From Udeniomyces pyricola (Eukaryota; Basidiomycota; Tremellomycetes; Cystofilobasidiales; Mrakiaceae), in the NCBI GenBank assembly GCA_039545295.1, contig BCIK01000017.1, forward strand, positions 124,001 through 188,000: a stretch of DNA of 64,000 bases, written 5' to 3'. Each line of letters opens with the position of its first letter. The stretch's first letter is position 1. Made by a program: the position numbers and the translations under genes. The notes under the pieces were generated by a model. That model did not search any database, was not told where the DNA came from, and was given only the letters and a program-made list of their open reading frames with translations. Below, piece after piece: positions 21,137 through 33,224 of the stretch.

Positions 21137-23884
21137 ATGGCGTCGCATTCGATCTACCCTGCCGACAAGCAGTACTCGCCGCTGCTGCCCTCGACGGCCT
21201 CGTCCGGTCTGCCGCCATCTCCTTCCTTCCTCGCTTCGCACAAAAAGCTCTTTCTCTCCCTCCTCGCCATCTCGGCCTTTTCGTTCCATGCGGCATCCTC
21301 CTTTGTGAGCGACGGTCCATCGTCGATCGCTTCGACCCTTGCGTCATCGCTGGCACCTGCCTCGCCGCACGGACGGTTCGACGCGCGGCTGGATGCGCCC
21401 ATCGACTTTTCCCTCGTCCAAGGTGGTGCACAGTGCGTCCAGCCCTCGCCTGTCCCCATCAAGAAGGGCGAAGAGAACCGATCCGACTTTGTCTACGACG
21501 ACGAGTTCAAGAAGCTCGAGGTCGAGCGGTTCCTCGGAGCCATCAGGGTTCCAACTCAGATGGTGCGCAAAGCTCGTGATCGACCTCTCAAATTGTTTGC
21601 TTTGGTCCTGTCGGTCATAGCCGATCTAATCTGCTTCTGCTTCTGCTTTTTGTTCTTGTGTCTGCATCAGTACGATGACATGGCTCATGCCGTGATTGAT
21701 GGCCCCGACTTTGACAAGCGATACCTGCCCTTCCTCGCGTTTCACGATTACCTCCACGAAACGTTCCCGCTTCTGCATGCGAAGGCCGATCTAGCCAAGC
21801 CCAATCGTTTCAACCTCGTGTACACCTTGCGGGGCTCTTCGCCTGAGCTTAAGCCGCTGGTCTTGAGTGAGTATCACCAGACTAAGAAATGTACACCCGG
21901 ATAATGGCAAGCTGACATCGTTCAATCTGCTCTTTCTCAAAGCTGCTCATCAGGATGTGGTTCCAGCAGAAACTTCTTTGGAGAAATGGACCTACCCACC
22001 CTTCAAAGCTGTCTTCGATGGAGAGATCGTTTGGGGAAGGGGAAGGTGAGCTTCGTCATCCTTGGCAATGCTGAAGTCTTGAAAAGACAATTCAGCTGAT
22101 ACGTCTGGTTGGTCACACGTCTTTCTTATACGTTGTCTGCGTTCTTTTCGTATAGTTCGGACACCAAGAACTCGCTCATCGGTATCATGGCCGCCATTGA
22201 GCATCTCATCGAGGGAGGCTGGGACCAGAGAAGGACTGTTGGTACGTGCGATTTTCAAACCATTCCAGCAGATATGACGCTCATGCTAAGAGATTCAGCT
22301 CTTTCGCTTTACGCGTGACCTTGCATAGTCCTCGCATTCGGATTCGACGAAGAGATTGGAGGACCCCAAGGCGCATCAACGATTGGACAGTATCTTCTCG
22401 AGCAATACGGGAAGGACGGTGTCGCCATGATCGTAGATGAGGGTGGTTCTGGCGTCGAGGACAGGGCAGGAAAGACTTTCTTGATGCCCGGCACCGGGGA
22501 AAAAGGCATGATCTCGGCGCGATTCACGGTCGAAACCGCTGGTGGACATTCGTGAGAACACTCGTTTGACTTACTGGGTCTTGTTGAAGAAAGGAGTGAC
22601 GCGCACAAGACTGAACGATGATCACGTGTTTGGTTGAATAGATCTACGCCATCGCCACACACTTCGATCGGCCTGCTCTCGCGAATCGTCGTAGCCGTTG
22701 AGTAAGTTGAAGCTCTAGGCTAGAAATGCATATCGATTGACATACGTAGCTCATACCGGACTGGTTATCAATCCTCACCGTGTTGTAGAGATGCTGTACT
22801 CTTTCCTCCGACCTTGCATCCCAGCAGCCCCATCTATGGCTATCTCACCTGCCTGGCAACCCATGGCGACAAATCAGCTCTTCCCAGGTGGCTTACATCC
22901 GCGTTCAAGGGAAAGCAAACCCAGCGCTCTCTGGACGAACTTGCCAGCAAGTTTGCCGAGGACAGAGGGCGAATGGGTGGGGAGTATTTGGTCCGCACCT
23001 CCAAAGCAGCCACGCTTTTGGAAGGCGGTCACAAGCTGGTAGGTCCACGCGTTCACTCGATGTCAGCTACGTCATGCTCGCCGCTGAGCGACATATCTGA
23101 CGACTTTGCCTCTCTCAGAACGCGCTTCCCGAATCGGCTACCGTCACCTTCAATTCGAGGATCGATTTCTCTCAGACTCGTGAGTCTCTAAATTCGGTCC
23201 AGGGAATCCACATCTCTCTTCTCAAGTTGCTGATAGCTCTTTCTATTCTATTTTCGGGACTTGGGTCCCATCAGCCGAACAAGTCCTTGACATTTACCAG
23301 GGTCCGGTCATTCCCGTCGCCAAATTGTTCAACCTGACCCTTATCTCGCACAACTCAACCGTTCTGTACTCGCCCGATCGTCCTGAGGGAACCATCACGC
23401 TGGGTACCACCGGAGAGAATGGACTTCCTGTTGCCCCGTTGACCCCGCTGCGCGGTCCGGCATACGATCTGTTCGCTTGGGCAGGAAGGAGGGTATTTGG
23501 CAAGGAGGGCACAAATGAGGTCATCGTCGCTCCCTCTGCTGCAACCGGAAACACGTGAGTTTCAAATGACTGTACTGTCAGTCGGCGTACTGAATATCAA
23601 AACTGAAGCTGATGTCCTCACGCCCTCTCTCTTCCCCCCCCCCCTCCCTCTTGCCCCTTCCCTTGGTTCGCTTGACACTGTGCGTTTCTGTTATCAGCGA
23701 CACTAAGCACTACTGGTCGCTGACCAAAAACATCTACCGATTTGTTCCTCGACGAGTCGGCACGACTTTTGCGGCTCATACCGTCGATGAACGGATCCTG
23801 TTCCGTACTCACCAAGAGACGATTGAGTGGTTCCATGAGTTGATCATCATGTTCAATGAGGTCAAGACGGACGAGGGATTCTGA
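21137..23884 (+). CDS. CPS1: Carboxypeptidase S-like M20 metallopeptidase (vacuolar Gly-X carboxypeptidase)
   Basis: A zinc metallopeptidase that releases C-terminal residues from short peptides in the vacuole. Ten exons (21137-21562, 21671-21866, 21943-22045, 22156-22241, 22329-22551, 22642-22701, 22789-23038, 23119-23179, 23275-23554 and 23698-23884) close to 623 residues. Residues about 36-55 form a signal-anchor helix (LFLSLLAISAFSFHAASSFV), matching the type II topology of yeast Cps1. M20 landmarks follow in order: TAHQDVVPA (metal His and Asp), WGRGSSDTKNS (bridging Asp), FDEEIGG (catalytic and metal Glu pair), DEGG, GGHSSTPSPHTSIG, and a C-terminal DTKHYW carrying the last metal His. 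All expected ligands are present, so it should be active. Its neighbour on the right is the transcription factor, only 350 bases away. Confidence 0.93.
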
Positions 23885-24234
23885 GGGGAAGGCGATTGGG
23901 AGCGGCCGCTGCTGGGTACTACATAGATGATCGAGTATGCTAGTTTGATAAGGACGTTGTCTCTAGTGGAGCATCGCGTGACCAGAGAGGAGCGTCAATA
24001 GGGCAAGGATTAATGTCACTGGCATCTGCGAAAGATGTTGAGCGGATAAAGATAATGAAATAATCAATCCAGGCTGATGGCGGCGCAAAGACGATCGCCT
24101 CGCTCTGATTGTTATCAATTCGGGCAATCTTCCGATCTTCACCAAACTCTCACCTCGGCCATCCATCGCGCCGCCCCTCCTCGTTCGACCCGTCTCGTCC
24201 ACTACCCTCGGCTATCGCTCCCGTCTCTGATAGT
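23885..24234. other. Short intergenic region, CPS1 to transcription factor
   Basis: A 350-base same-strand spacer. It must hold the carboxypeptidase 3' end and the transcription-factor promoter. The reading frame of the factor stays open upstream to about 24109 but has no upstream ATG that I prefer. No repeats are seen. Confidence 0.5.
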
Positions 24235-27109
24235 ATGACTGAGGATGCCGCCAGCCCAACTTCCCGCACCTCGCCTATCTTGACCGGAGGACCGCAAGTT
24301 CGAGCCGCGCGGTCCCGGAGGGATCGCCCTTGCGACGCGTGGTCGGTCACAATGCCCTCTTTCCAGTTGCGAGCGAAGACTTCATGACTCGACCATCCAG
24401 TGCTGATCACGTAATTCTATGATCTGTCCTCCTTATGAAACAGTCGGAATGCCAAACGTCGGTGCTATCAGAACATTGGCCAGCCTTGTGTCGCGTGCGC
24501 GTCCAACAACACCACCTGCACGTTTGACGCTGGTCCGACCAAACGACGTCGCGAAACTGGCGATTCATCAAAACATGAATCCAGCGAGCGACAAGGAAAA
24601 CGATCTCATCAAGCAGATGCCAACGCTCAGTCTAGCCGGATAGATGAGCCCAAGACAAAGAAGAAGCGGACGTCGGCGGTTAACACGGTCCAAGAGGGAT
24701 CGAGTGGCACACGCTCTGATGGAAGGCAGTCCTTTTCAGATGCATACGCAATGGCCAGTAGCTCTGGAGGGTACCCTGAAGCAGGTCCTGGTCCTCGAAC
24801 GAGACAGTACGCGTTGGAGTCCATCTTGGGTGATGCCAATCAGCAGCAATCGCATCAACCATATTCTCATCCTCAGCATCACCCCGCGTTTCCTCCGCCC
24901 CATATCGATCTCGAACAGAGGTCCTTCCTCTCACCTGCCCAACAGCAGCAGGGTCACTATCTCAACTTACGGCAACATATCACAACGCCTCATACACAAG
25001 GGCCGTCCTCTCTCTATGCTAGCCAACCACCGTCATCGTCCCATACATACCCACAGCAATCTCCACTACCCCAGCCGCAGCAGCAACCCTCTCCTTTGCC
25101 TCAGACTCAACTTAGCACTTCGACACCGAGCAACCAGGCCGCGAGTCGTATGCAGCAGTATCTAGATACCCTTGGAGGAGGCTCCGTGGAGCGACAGCTC
25201 GAAGCACCGTCGCCAAGAGACCGACCATCGGTTTCCAGCTCCCTCGTGAGGCCAAGTTCCCTGTGTATTGAGACCTACTCATCTGCCATCTGCAGAGATC
25301 AGAATATCAACTAAGCCATACCCTTATATCTCTCTCACCAGTCATATTCGAACCGTCATTCCTCGCTTACTTCACCTGTAGGCCCGCTCGGCAAGATTCT
25401 TGGTCGTATCAGACGAGACGACTACGACGAATCGGAGCGATCGACGCTCGCGGCGAATTTGGATCAGAGTGAGGAGGTAAGTCAGCCATGCATTGATCAG
25501 GCTGCGTTTCGCTAGACACGGGCTGACTCTGCTTATCTTCAACGCTATGACGTAGTCTCATGTGGACGAGGAGCAAGACAACGACCTTTCGGCTCCCTCC
25601 CTCGACACCAGTCGTGCTCCCGGGCCTCATCCAGAGTTTACCGGCTCTGCCGCTGCTGAGGATCCGTCTCTTCTTTCCTCCACACGCATCCGCAAGGTTG
25701 AAGGTGGCACTCAAATCTTCTTTGTCAAAGGTCCGGCCGCTCCTTTCTATGGCCTGCCCGCACGAAAGGATGGAACTCTTGGCGATGCCCACACCGCGTT
25801 AAAGCGGTCTCTCGAACTACTTGGTAACAATGGTTCAGCGCTGCTTAAAAAGTTTTCGGACGTGGCCCTGCCGGCTCTCCCAATCTTCAATCAAACCCGT
25901 CATCAGCATCTCCTCGAGACGCTCAACATGGACTCGCCAACTTACCCATCTGCCCTCAACCTCGCTCTCATGGCACATTCCGTCATCTACGATCCAACTT
26001 TAAGACCGCTCCATGTACCCCTCTTCACCGAGGTGGGTCGTTGCCTTGATCATGCAGGGAAGCCAAGTGGGAAAGCTCTTTTTCTGATCTACTTGTTTTT
26101 TTTTTTTGGTTTTTTTTTTTTTGCGATGGGTGTTCCTTCGTCAGCTCTACGAAATCGTCATGGTGGAATACCTCAGCCCTCGCCTCCTCACGATCCAACT
26201 TACGCTCATCGACCTCTGCTCGCGACCTGATAAGAATCCTGGAGGTGAGTCGTCCTTCCCGCTGACGTTAGTTTAGATTTCGTCTGTGAAGCTGTAGCTC
26301 AAACATGAAACGTATCGTCGTCGGCGGACGGCTGCAGGAAATTCGATCGCCATTGCTAGAGTCGTCGGTGCGGCTCAACTCCTGGGACTGCATCTTGATT
26401 GCTCCAGGTCAGTTTACTTGTGAACTTTATTGCGATCATTCCCGTTATGCGTTGAAGCTGAATTCTCTTTCTCCCGCGATTGGTACAACAGTTGGAAACT
26501 GCCAAAGTGGGAGAGGAACCTTCGGACCAGGATCTGGTGGATCATTTACGTCATTGACAAATGGTCAGTTGATCTTCATACAAGTATCTGAATGATGTCA
26601 AAAGACTTCAAATCCAAGTTGACGTCTGAATATCATCTTCGCTCTTGTGTTCCGACTCTTGCAGGAATGTGATGTATCAAGGCCGCCCTCCTATGATCCA
26701 TCCCGATCACACCGATCACAGCTCGGTTCTCACCCTGGACGACTTTGACATGCCAGCCTCGACGCCCTCGTCCACTCCCTCTGTCGTTCCCTCTCCCTCG
26801 TATTCTTCCTCGACTTTCAACGGCCTCTCCGCTTCCTCGGTCGACTCTGCTCTCGCTTTCATTGCCCTCGTCGAGCTGACGCAGATCCTCGAAGCCATCT
26901 CGGAGCAGTTCTTTACTGTCAAAGCGATGAAGTTGGCTCAGACGAGTTCAAAGCGAGTCCTTAGGCAAGGAAGGCAAACCCGATTGAGGTTGGTCGAGAG
27001 CTTTGGTGGGGATCTTGATGACTGGCGGATCGGATTGAAGGAGAATCTTAGGGTTGGGGGTTCAAGTACCGCTACGGGTGTCAGTGAGTCCCATCAAGTT
27101 ATTCTGGTC

Positions 27110-27145
<36 letters not shown>

Positions 27146-28810
27146 CATTTTTGTTTTTTCATGTATGGCAACATTGGGTCGATCTGTGGTTTCCCGTTGT
27201 TGACGGCTCGATACGTCGCACGTTACTTCAGAATCGATGCAGCTCGCCTATATGGGCCTGACCATCATCCTTGGTCGCCTCACGCTCGACATGTTTGACC
27301 CATCGGATGAAGCGGACGCTCGTGAGGTAGCAGCATCGATTTCTTCTTCGCTCGACCTCGTAGAATCCGTCATTGCCTTTGTTGAGGCCATCACCCCGGA
27401 AGAGGTATCAGGCGTGTTTTGGATCTCTTGTATGTCCCTTCTCGTCTAGAGTTGTGCAGAATGAGCTATGGCGAGAGTTTGGCCATTGTTATATGTTTGA
27501 TGCTTATGTTCTGACCTCTTGGTGTCTGTCTTTCAACCCTTCCTCCTTCCCTTTCCCTCCTTTGTTTGCGCCCTTGTAGTCTCCCCGTATCATCTTTCAG
27601 CCGCTTTGTCACTCCTCATCCGGAGTCTCCTCTCCTCTCACCGAGCTTCTCTGTCCAGCCACCTTACCCAGTCCATTGCCCTCCTTATCCGCTTTGTCAC
27701 AATCCTTCACTCCCTCCATTCCGCCCCTTACTCATGGGACATTCCCGAAAGGGCCCTGGCGAAAGCCATGGCGTTGCTGCCCAGCGTCGGTAAGCTCGTA
27801 CCGGAAGTCGGGGACTTCTGGCGAGGAATGATGCGGAGTGTATGGGAAGGGATGAAGAAGAGCAGTACGGCAGATGCGTTGATGGCTCAATTGGCCAAGA
27901 GTGCCGATCCGACGATTGCGACGTCCACCATGGGCATGGCGGGGAATGTTCAGGAATCAGACAGTATGGGAGTTAATGGAGATGGGAATGGTGGATCGAC
28001 CAGTGGGGGTGGCACGAGCGGAGAGCTGCAATTGCAGCCTAACACGAGTCAAGGGTACCCTCCTATTTCAGGTAAGGGCTCGTTCTTTCACTCAGACTAC
28101 GTCGTCCATGCCGTGGATCTGGAATCAATATTCACCCTTTCTTTGGGTTTTCTTTTCTTCCTTTTTTTTCTTCTTTTCTTTTCCCACTGTTTGTCATGGG
28201 CTCTCCATCCGTGGATTCACGAATAAACCTTGGAAAATCACATGACAATCTTTTCCCTTCCTCAGCCTTACCCTCTCACATCCTCTCGACCGATTCGACA
28301 TCTCTCACCTCTTCCACTCGTCCTTCTTTGACGTCTCACACTCGATCTCACCCACCTCACGGATCGACGAGTCTCCCGACGTCTTATTCTCGTACCGATG
28401 CCTCAACGACGACGCCTTATCAACCTCTTCTCTCCTTACCTTCTTCTGGCTTCCCTAACTCATCCGACCACGAGAAGACCGATTCCAACCACCACCACCA
28501 CCACCATCGACACCAACCGCACAACCAAACCCACCTTCACGCCTTGACGTACCAACCCAACAACAACAACAACAACAACACCAACAACAACCACAACAAT
28601 CTTCTCCCACCGATGGTCGCTACCAGTCCATCGGCTTCGATCTCCCTCCCTATGCCGGTGCCGGTGTCGGGGTTCGGATCGAGCATCGCTAGTGTCGCGT
28701 TACCCCCGGCGTTTGACTTTTCGTTCGAGACGGTCGTTGGGGAGGAGGATTTGTGGGCTGGGTTGGGTGATGTCGAAGGGTTTGCGTGGATGGGTTTTGG
28801 AGACCGATAA
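24235..28810 (+). CDS. Zn2Cys6 fungal transcription factor with fungal_trans middle homology domain
   Basis: A nuclear DNA-binding regulator. Eleven exons (24235-24341, 24444-25255, 25382-25476, 25556-26032, 26145-26244, 26338-26407, 26492-26563, 26665-27083, 27232-27429, 27580-28071 and 28266-28810) close to 1128 residues. The zinc cluster spans exons 1-2. It reads CDACRNAKRRC, then seven residues, then CVAC, six residues and C: the six-Cys binuclear pattern. A basic KRRRE follows. A Gln/Pro/Ser-rich linker leads to the middle domain, with SPRLLTIQLTLIDLCSRP, ARVVGAAQLLGLHLDCSSW and then RNLRTRIWWIIYVIDKWN, the typical R.R.WW..Y..D signature. The C-terminus has polyAsn, His and Ser tracts and an acidic end suited to activation. 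The exon-2 donor (gttccc) is weak, but it is the site that keeps frame. Target genes are unknown. Confidence 0.9.
27111..27145 (+). repeat. 35-base poly-T in transcription-factor intron 8
   Basis: An uninterrupted run of T inside the intron between 27083 and 27232. It could serve as a very long polypyrimidine tract, but its exact length is also prone to sequencing error. Confidence 0.9.
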
Positions 28811-29564
28811 AGGGGATGAGCGAAGGGAACGCCGGGAAGGGGGGAAACAGAGAGACAGGGGGGGGGGGGGGGGGGGAGGGGAAACGGGGGAATTGATAGA
28901 TGGATGCGTTTTGCGATTAGATCGGACGCTGTACGCGGAGAAGGCTGAAGAGGTCATCTCATGAGGGAGAGCCTTGGTTTAGATTTCCTACGACGAGGAG
29001 AGCTTTAATAGTAAATAAAAATGGTAGCGCCGCCGTGCGCGTCCGTATACGATGAATCGATTAATTGGGCGGGAATTTTTTTTTGTTACTTTACTTTTTT
29101 TCAATGATATCAGCTAGTGCATATGCCTTCCAAAGGAAACAAGACAGATAACAATTACCAGACATCACTTCGAGTCCACATGTTCCAGATCAACTATGAA
29201 GGGGTATCGCATATGATACGGACAGTAGCAGCTGATATACATAGATAAATATGTAAGGGATATCATCATCATACAAGTGACAATATGTTGTGGGTGAAAC
29301 AGATTGGGAATGGCAAGTCGATCTGCGATAACGAGGCCATGAACAACAGCTGAGAAGAAATGAGAAGAGATAACTAAGTTACGAACGAAAAGAAAAACCT
29401 GGTGTTGTCCATCGGGTGACAAAGACATGGAAGGAGGAGGGGGAGGGGGAAGGGAATTGAGAGGGGGAAAAGAGAGAGAGAGAGAGAAAAGCTGAAGCTG
29501 ATGGAAGAAGCGGGAGGTTTCAAAGAAGACGGTGCACGACCTTGACATTTTTTTGTTCCTTTAG
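28811..29564. other. Convergent 3' spacer
   Basis: Lies between the ends of the transcription factor (+) and the Rds1-like gene (-). It holds a 17-base G run at about 28860-28876, AATAAA-like A-rich sequence near 29010-29020 on the plus strand, and G/A-rich tracts at 29430-29490. No gene is seen. Confidence 0.5.
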
Positions 29565-31609
29565 TTACATGCCGGTGAAGGGAGTCGAGGTCTCGGACGA
29601 GGTGAGACCGAACGAGAGGATGATGGGTCCGGCAACTGTGAGCCAGGTACAAAACACAGTCAAGGAAAAGGTTAGCCAAGGTTCCCTCCCCCCAATAGAC
29701 AACACAAGAAGGCCGCGTCATAGCAAAGCATCTGGTTGTGTGAATGAGGACGAACCAGTGTTGTTGTCAGTGACCATCTTGGGGTCCGAGGTAGTGGCGA
29801 TGACGGCGTAGGCGGTTCCTTGGAGACCCGTGGGGAGCTTGGTCGTAGCATCGGCGTTGATGAGACCAGCTGAAGAAGCGAGACCCTCGTAGACGATCAC
29901 TGTTGGTCGTGGAAGGACCAGGGTGGTACAAAAGGACGTCAGCTCATTGAGTATCAGCGATTATGATCGGAGAAGCGCAAGTTGGGATATAATTTGAAGG
30001 AGAAAAAAAAATGTCGACTGACGGTACTCGGTAGCACCAGTAGTCTTGAAGTCGAGAGTGACGGTTTCACCGGCCTTGTATCCGGTCTCCTTGATAGAGG
30101 CGGCAGGGAAGGCCTTGACGGGAAGAGTCGGGTTCGTCGACGGGCACCCAGTGATGAATCCACCAGCGATGCTGTAGACCTGGGAGAACCCAAGAGGAGT
30201 GTCGTAAGCACTCGACCAAGCGGCGCCCTTAGTGACAGCACTGGAAGTGTCATGATGGATTCGGTGGAGAATGAGGAGTGGTGAGAAAGATGAACATAGA
30301 GACAGTGTCAGCTGAGGTATTCAGATAGTCTTTGGCTTCGATTATCTGGTGGATAATTTGACCATCAGACTGGGCGCTGTCTACTTGGACAAGAAGCGAC
30401 TTACCTGGCGAGCCAAGCCTGGTGTCGGGCCTCGGTAGTGAGGATAGCACCGGCAGCGGTCAAGTAGTCCGGGTTCGTAATCCTGAGGCAAATCACAAAA
30501 GAAACGTACACCAATTACGTGTCAATAATAGGCTCCCTTCTCGATGGATTGCTTCAAAACGCAGAGGGTGATCAGGGAGATGAACATACTTGGAAGCAGC
30601 GCCCAAGTAGGCCGAAACTCCGACGTTCTCAATGGCAGTGGCAAGCCCGAGGAAGCTCTTGACATCAGTGTCTGTCGCACAAGAAAACATGAATGGCAAT
30701 GTCAGTCGAGAAAAATTACCAGCATGGTGAGACTGCGCCAAAAAAAAAAAGAAGATGAGGTGCTGTGAATGGATCGGACCACTCACAAGGGAATTTGTAG
30801 GTGCAAGGAGCGGTGGCAGCATCTCCAAGAGCAGTCGATAGGAAAGCGACGTGGGAAGCCTCGTGAGAAGCAACTGAAAAAAACGTAGGAGAGAGTCGAA
30901 ACCGAAGGAAGAAAGGCGAGACGGACAAACACCGGGTCACGAGGTGAGACCCACAAAGAAAGGGAGCAAAGAAATAGGAAGAAAAGGTCAGCATCAAGAA
31001 AGGCCGTATTTCATCCAGTAAAGACGCTCGATCGAATAACATATGAATATTGACGTACTCTGAGAAATCCTTCGTCGAACCCATCCGGGGTAGCCAGCCG
31101 ACGCAAAGTCACTCTCGGAGAAAGTGGAGAGAGCGGTCGAGTAGAAGTTGTTCTGGAGAGGGAAGATCGAAGAAGTGGAGGTCGAAGCGTTGAAGCGTTA
31201 GTCGACGACAGGCCAAGATGGATCGCGTGATGAGATGAGACGATCGATCGGCATCGTCGGACAATGAAGATCTTGGAGTTGTAGGATAGATAAAGAAAGG
31301 AAGTGCTNACCTCGAGGTGCTCCAAAGTAAGAGCGTAGTTGAGGATGGCTGGAAATCGCCGGATGAGGAAAGCGAGCGAAAAGAAAACCAGAGAAAGAAA
31401 GGCACAGCCGGAAGGATACCCCATCAGGATCGAGCTCGAATTTCCATAGCTCATACGTAGCGCAGCATGCGGTAGGGTAGCTCGATGGGGACTGAGAGCG
31501 ACTTACTGGTGTCGATGTCCTCAGTGGTAGTGGCTCGAGGGGTGAGAGCAGGTGCGGCGGTGGCGAGACCGGCAAGGGCAAGAACGAGGGCAGAGGCTGG
31601 GGCGATCAT
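29565..31609 (-). CDS. Rds1-like secreted ferritin-like domain protein
   Basis: A fungal Rds1-type protein (ferritin-like fold; S. pombe rds1 responds to stress and nutrients), probably secreted or wall-associated. The start at 31609 gives a clean signal peptide (MIAPASALVLALAGLATAAP). After short exons comes TTILNYALTLEHLE and then NNFYSTALSTFSESDFASAG, the first ferritin-like helix pair with the conserved LEHLE and F/Y residues. ASHEASHVAFLSTALG follows (second Glu/His helix), then VKSFLGLATAIENVGVSAYL, and ILTTEARHQAWLAS (fourth helix with Glu and His). The Glu/His pattern is what ferritin-like proteins use to bind metal, although Rds1 activity is not established. The C-terminal part is a beta-rich Thr/Ser extension. 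One donor (31308) contains an N. Introns number about eight. Confidence 0.85.
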
Positions 31610-33224
31610 GGTGAGGTGGTTGAAGAGGGGAAGGGGGTGGGTTGGATGGGGAAAGATGAGGGTAGGTGGGTTGGTATGAAGTGATGTGTTGAGGAGGTGA
31701 TGGTATCGAGAAGAAAAGAGAGAAAAGCTTGAGACGTTTTATAGGGATCGGTTGAGAGATGTAAGAAGTAGAAGAAGCAGCCGAATGAGCCGAAGACGCC
31801 CTTCCTGCCCGCGTCGATCGCATCGCTTGGTCGACGTTACTGCAACCCGGTCCCTGGTCTCGCCCCCTTGATCGCCGGCCCCTTTATTCTCCTGCCATCC
31901 ACCGCGCACCTATCACTGGCGCTGCGATGATGGTTCGATCTATCATATCGACCTCAGGTTTGCGATGTACGTTGACGCCTTTTTCCTTGCCATTTACACG
32001 TCCATAGGTGTGGGCGTACACGTCGGCGTTTGCTATGCCATCGATCGAAATCATGCGTAGTACAGCTTGGCATATATAGCGAATTCGACGATGTCGTTTA
32101 GCCATTCTTACCGTCCTGCCACATCGTAAAAGTTCAACGTTTCAACTCTAGCTGGGCAGGTTTTGCTCGATCACCCATCATCATGACTTGTTTAGACAGA
32201 GGCTTGCAGCAATCGGGCGGCTGACGCGCTGATATAACAGCGCTGTTATATATATAAAGATGCTGTCGTTGATTTAATCAGTTATATATATATATATATA
32301 TGTGTGTCGGATGTCTTCTGCAGAATAAATACGATCCCCATGTACGGCGCGTCGACACATACAACACAGAATGCAACGTACGTTTGTGAGATTTCAAACC
32401 ATACGCGTGCGTTTTCAAGGTTAGAGACAACGTGCATCATGCTGCACGTCTTGGATAGGGGACACGATTGAACGTTTGCTGCTACAGGTCGGCTGAACAA
32501 GTCATCGATGACGAGATTGAAAGAAAAAGAAGAAGGAGAAGAAGAAGACAAGACATCATGCAGAATCGAAGAAGGGGGGAAGGGGGAGAGGATTGGAGAG
32601 GGAAAAGCAAAAGCGAGGGGGTTTTGATAAAGAAGCAAAAATGAAGAAAGGAAAAGCAAAAAAAAATAATAGAAGATACTTTGACTGCCAGGCTGCAGGC
32701 ATGGATGATAGGCCACCTTTGGGGGGGGGGGGGGGGGGGGGGGGATAGAAGGAAGAAGGGGGGAAGGGAGGGAACCGAAGTAAGGATTACGAGATACAAA
32801 ACACAAGTGAGGGTTGTCATTGATTGACGACATTAAGGATGAACAGCGCGAGGGAGAGGGAAAGAGGAGGGGGGAAGAAATGGATGAGCCGATGGATGTA
32901 TGGATAAAAGGTGAGCAGGAGATGGATGCGAAAGGATGAGGTAGATAGAGGTGGATAGAGGTTTAGTTGGGATAAGAAAAGAGAGATGGCTGGTAAGGGA
33001 GATGACCTCATGAAGACGAGATGCTTCCAAAAACCAGATTAGGGCAAAGCGTTTCCCGCAGATTCGGGCTCGAACTCCAATCTAGCCTGATCCTATCCTC
33101 TGACCCCCCCCTCTCTTCTAGCGCTCCCGTCTCCCTCTTTACCATCCCCATAGTATGCCTATTTTCGCATACACATATCCACTCGCCGTCAACCTCCTCT
33201 CTCTGTCCACAAACCACGCCCATC
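31610..33224. other. Intergenic region between RDS1-like and TMA46 (same strand)
   Basis: About 1.6 kb holding the Rds1-like promoter and the TMA46 3' end. It includes an (AT)n run at 32283-32301, a short palindromic CAGCGCTGTTATATATATA area at about 32240, a 24-base G run at 32721-32744, and A/G-rich DNA at 32510-33000. The open frames in it are low-complexity and I accept none. Confidence 0.5.
32721..32744. repeat. 24-base poly-G tract
   Basis: An uninterrupted G run in the TMA46 downstream region, one of the longest in the window. It could form a quadruplex on the plus strand. Confidence 0.9.
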